A stretch of 64,000 bases of DNA. Source: Tillus elongatus. Its lineage: Eukaryota > Arthropoda > Insecta > Coleoptera > Cleridae. Of this stretch, positions 61,106-64,000 are shown piece after piece; position 1 is the stretch's first letter, and each line of letters opens with the position of its first letter. The translations under genes and the position numbers were made by a program. Under the pieces are notes generated by a model that was not told the origin of the DNA, made no database searches, and saw only the letters and a list, made by a program, of their open reading frames with translations. The DNA is taken from positions 51,979,722-52,043,721 of the forward strand of contig OZ023262.1 in assembly GCA_964006375.1 (NCBI GenBank), read 5' to 3'.

Positions 61106-61815
61106 AAAAAATCCTTTACTATCACGTAAAGAAAAATACCACTACCACCTACCATATTGCAAGTATATCACAACAGCCAACTATTAAAGAGCTGACCAGC
61201 TTTAGAACCTGACCTGACCAGCTTTAGAACTTACGTAATTCGGGAGATATAATTTTTTTTCCGAAAGAAAACACAAAATTTTCCGGGAAAACCTGGGCAT
61301 ATTTTCCTGGTAATGGAATTGTGTAGTGGTAAATCTCGAATTTTCGGCACCAAATGCAATGTATATTTATGTCTTGTGAATAATTGAAATTGTTTCCGTG
61401 AGTTTCATACATCTTTATTTCTTAAAAAAAAAACTGACGAAAACCACGAAAAGTATATTGTAAACAATATTCTAGGCATTTTACTTGTTTAAAGGCATAA
61501 ATTATCATTACTGATAGCATTACAATTACACTGCAATAATTTTATTGTTGATATTGATTGTGTTGAGATAGAATCCAAGAAAAGAATAAGCCAATAAAGT
61601 TATGTTATCAAAACTACTGTAAGAATTTACCGCGGCAAAAGCGTTCCTTGAAATTGTCTGCGTTATGTTCGTTTGGAAAAATTGTCTTAAAATAGTTATA
61701 CACGTTAAACACGATACTCTTCGACTGGAAATTAAATTCCTTTCTTTTATTTTTTACCCCCATTGATATCTTTTAATAAGAAATAACACTGGAAATACAG
61801 AGGACTATACACTTA
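61106..61815. other. repeat scrap and possible intron
   Basis: 61215-61320 is a family H fragment ('cgaaagaaaacacaaaattttccgggaaaacctgggc', 'ttttcctggtaatgg'). The remainder lies downstream of the exon at 61817-62056 on its coding strand and would be intron. No further exon was recognised. Confidence 0.45.
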
Positions 61816-61816
61816 C

Positions 61817-62056
61817 GAAGAAATACAACTCTGCAACTGCAAAACACAGTATGAATGCTGCTAGGGTGAACACCACGCTGCCAATGTATTTGGTACAACC
61901 TTTGGTGTCGAATGCGCTTAGTTCCAAGATAGAGACGCCGGGGTATTCTCGGAATTCTGTTTCAACAAATATCGTGCCGACTGTGCCTCCAGCAATTATG
62001 CACGCCTCTGCTCTTCTTGTTGATATCCAAACTCTTTTAAGCATCCCCGGATATTT
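61817..62056 (-). CDS. exon of a host membrane-protein gene (polycystin-like possible)
   Basis: A 240-base open segment on the minus strand, flanked by acceptor gcaattatcag (ending at 62057) and donor gtaagtgta (from 61816), entering and leaving in phase 0. It encodes 80 residues: KYPGMLKRVWISTRRAEACI then AGGTVGTIFVETEFREYPGV, SILELSAFDTKGCTKYIGSV and VFTLAAFILCFAVAELYFF. The last 20-odd residues form one hydrophobic helix. The layout (a 'W...RA' segment, an extracellular-type stretch, then a helix ending in a charged residue) recalls the region leading into the second transmembrane helix of polycystin-family channels, but key positions do not match well. Intact reading and good splice sites argue for a real exon. 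Neighbouring exons not found. Confidence 0.5.
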
Positions 62057-62059
62057 CTG

Positions 62060-63360
62060 ATAATTGCAAATCCATTAATTATTCTTTTGCTTAATTCATC
62101 TACAGTATTCACTGGTGTTGTATACATACATTTACGCAGTGTTAAACAGTGTAAAATATTATAACCTTTTTGAACAACCATCAATAAATTAAGCCTTTAT
62201 CATTTTGTTCTACCCTTACAATTTTCAACTCATTTTAATTCGATTATACAGCTGATCAGATTCCGTTTACCGCAAAGTTCATTTCCGCATTATTTTTCGT
62301 CTATTAAATTGCACCATCCAGTGGCAATATTTCTCTGGGGAGTGGTTTAGTGCCTCCATACATCCACTTAAGAACTGGTAATAAATTATAATAAAAGAGC
62401 ACTCTTTTGTACAACGGGGACGGTGGCATAAGCGGCAAAGGGGCTTCGGGTCTCAGACACACTTTATTATTTTTAATATAAAGTGTTGCTGGCAAAATGC
62501 GCGTGTAATTAAACAGCCAACCCGTGTAATAATAATAAACCTCGAACAGTTTGCAAATAAATGGCTTTTCGAGAGAATGTTACGGTAAAAGAGAGACTGC
62601 CCTCTGCCACGGTACGATATAATTTTATCCTACAGTGTTGCAACATCAAATGGGTTTACGCTGAATTCTCCAGTTTTAAAACATGTCACCACCCCTGCAT
62701 TGACTTAACAATTTTAAAATAGGGAATGGTTTTCATTACATGCGTATGTTCATTTTAGTAGGTAACAGTACGTAACGGGTCGCTTGGGCTAGATAGACTG
62801 GAACATTTGAACTACTATTTTTAAGCGGCTAAGTAGGGGATCATCATTACCGACATGACTATTGACAAGTGACAGATAAGAAACTGGTTGGTTGTAGACT
62901 GCTCGTTGGTTGCTTTGGGTTATCGCTGTGATACATACATACATATACAGAGTGTTTCAGATCTATTTAGATGCCTTATATCACAGCCCCCGTACAACCA
63001 ACAGACCAAAGTTTGTTGGTTGAAGAAACTGCTTTCAATAAGACTTTACTTAGATATACAGTGGATCCAAAGTGTACTTTTTTATGTAAACATTTTTTTC
63101 AGTGGAACACCCTGTATTTCATTCACGATTTCTTATTTCAGTCTATTCATTAATAATGTGTCAAACTTTTTTTCTAATTTTAATAGTTTTCAAGAAAATG
63201 TTAGAAATATGTTCACAGTTATTCACAAAATAATTAACAGGTAATTAACATTGCTAATGATGACAAAGTAACTTATAAAATATACTCAAACTGGCGACGA
63301 TTTTCTGGTTGACAAACGTCATATCTTCTAATAAGCTTAATTTTGTTTCTGAAATCCTCT
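62060..63360. other. unassigned stretch (upstream intron of the exon, then transposon-end-like text)
   Basis: 62060-62940 has no recognised element and no match elsewhere in the window, and could be intron or single-copy DNA. 62948-63120 contains two mariner-end-like phrases ('cagagtgtttcagatc' and 'ggaacaccctgtatttcattc') that may belong with the transposase scrap to the right. Confidence 0.4.
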
Positions 63361-63364
63361 AAAT

Positions 63365-63505
63365 TTCTTGAATGGATAATCTAATGGTGTCAAGTCCGGC
63401 GACCTCGCGTGGCAACTGATTAATCCTCGGTGCCCTATCCACTTTGTTGACACAATCAAGCAGTTGTGCGCTGGTGCATCGACTTGCTGTCACCGCATGT
63501 TTAAA
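63365..63505 (-). pseudogene. DUF4817-type transposase fragment
   Basis: Minus strand reads DAPAHNCLIVSTKWIGHRGL then ISCHARSPDLTPLDYPFKKF: the second (D-APAH) and third (SPDLTPLDY) catalytic-aspartate blocks of the transposase type seen at 12.3, 42.5 and 51.4 kb, with the usual spacing compressed by a small deletion. The text right of it, up to 'gaatcaccctgtta' at 63735-63749, may be the terminal inverted repeat. No N-terminal half is seen. Confidence 0.75.
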
Positions 63506-63745
63506 GGTTCATTTATGTTTATATCTTCCATCAGTACAGGTAACACTTCAAAACACCTTCATACTCTTATTTTGACATTTTTAGTAATTAGACCTTAATA
63601 GGGATTTATTGCAAAAAATCGTTTTTTTTTTGGTTTTCAGTTACGCCCTTTGGCGGTCACTTTCGACATTAAAAATTTTTCCCGAAATTCTAAGATGTAT
63701 GGTTTCCGAAATACAGTAGGTGACCACCCCTAATGAATCACCCTG

Positions 63746-63746
<1 letters not shown>

Positions 63747-63806
<60 letters not shown>
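63747..63806. repeat. (TA)n microsatellite joining transposon end and LINE fragment
   Basis: 60-base TA run. On its left the sequence 'caccctgtta' looks like a mariner terminus, on its right LINE coding sequence begins within about three bases. Confidence 0.95.
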
Positions 63807-63808
<2 letters not shown>

Positions 63809-63809
<1 letters not shown>

Positions 63810-64000
63810 TAGTCTTTGTGGATATATCGAAAGCATTTGATTCTATTGATCATGAGGTTCTTTGTCAAATGCTGGAATCGGTGGGTTTTAGGGGACTTCC
63901 TTTGACCTTAATGAAGAGTTATTTGCATAATAGAAAACAGTGCACAAATTTTGGAGGCGTCTTAAGCGAAAGCACGGTTATTAGGTGTGGTGTCCCACAG
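63809..64000 (+). CDS. LINE reverse-transcriptase fragment, cut by the window edge
   Basis: An open frame of 64 codons reads VVFVDISKAFDSIDHEVLCQ then MLESVGFRGLPLTLMKSYLH, NRKQCTNFGG and VIRCGVPQ. FVDISKAFD is RT motif A (FxDxxKAFD) and GVPQ is the start of motif B (GVPQGS). The frame is undamaged as far as it can be seen. It starts right after a TA tract, like the mirror case at 14.45 kb, where a LINE RT stops at a TA tract. It belongs to an APE-type LINE; the clade cannot be fixed from 64 residues. It continues beyond the window. Confidence 0.85.

Noticed and set aside
62888..63244. 118-residue frame rich in Phe, Ser and Asn
   Set aside because: AT-rich DNA next to mariner-end-like text. 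No domain, and the start is arbitrary.

Overview
The window looks like gene-poor, repeat-saturated nuclear DNA from an arthropod, most likely an insect. It is strongly AT-rich, has no operon-like gene packing, carries about twenty long (TA)n tracts, and contains eukaryotic transposon families including an R1-clade LINE (a clade typical of arthropods), mariner-type transposases, a Penelope-like element and a Crypton-type recombinase. One 200-base run of N (13496-13695) is an assembly gap. I cannot name the species.

Two stretches look like exons of host genes. At 38270-38480 (+) an exon with good splice sites encodes a zipper-like segment resembling the MAX-partner (Mxd/Mad/MXI1) family. At 61817-62056 (-) a splice-flanked 240-base exon encodes a segment ending in one hydrophobic helix; a polycystin-type channel is possible but unproven. 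All other coding signal is transposon-derived and almost all of it is broken.

Layout. 0-13.5 kb: a 103-bp tandem repeat, relics of mariner/DUF4817-type transposases (2.8-3.5, 6.8-7.9 and 12.3-12.8 kb), a possible solo LTR (5.9-6.4 kb), and many copies of a dispersed (TA)n-cored repeat, here called family H, one group of which forms an 840-bp fold-back (8.6-9.4 kb). 13.7-20.5 kb: a LINE reverse-transcriptase scrap cut off by a TA tract, then an R1-clade LINE (-) interrupted by pieces of a second LINE ('LINE X'), and a fold-back made of a Penelope-type tail. 20.5-28.4 kb: family H copies, a 334-bp palindrome, and a decayed LINE X (+). 28.4-34.7 kb: a Penelope-like element (-) with flanking direct repeats, joined at its 5' side to an inverted stub of itself into which a 1.42-kb fold-back element with TA target duplication has inserted. 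34.7-38.2 kb: family H in both tandem and fold-back form. 38.3-41.7 kb: the Mxd-like exon, then a LINE ('LINE Y') copy. 42-43.9 kb: a DNA transposon with about 200-bp terminal inverted repeats (TIRs). 44.5-46.5 kb: a Crypton-like tyrosine recombinase and a Penelope endonuclease fragment. 47.1-50 kb: second LINE Y copy, a roughly 305-bp tandem repeat and a MITE. 50.8-54.4 kb: a second long-TIR DNA transposon with a full family H copy nested in it. 54.4-64 kb: dispersed repeats, a tRNA-like SINE head, the third LINE Y copy, the second host exon, another transposase scrap and a LINE RT fragment cut by the window edge.

The genes do not form a pathway. The strongest story is a stratified transposon graveyard whose nesting order can be read, with recurrent features: TA microsatellites attached to one repeat family, repeated formation of fold-backs, and hammerhead-ribozyme-like motifs in Penelope-type tails.
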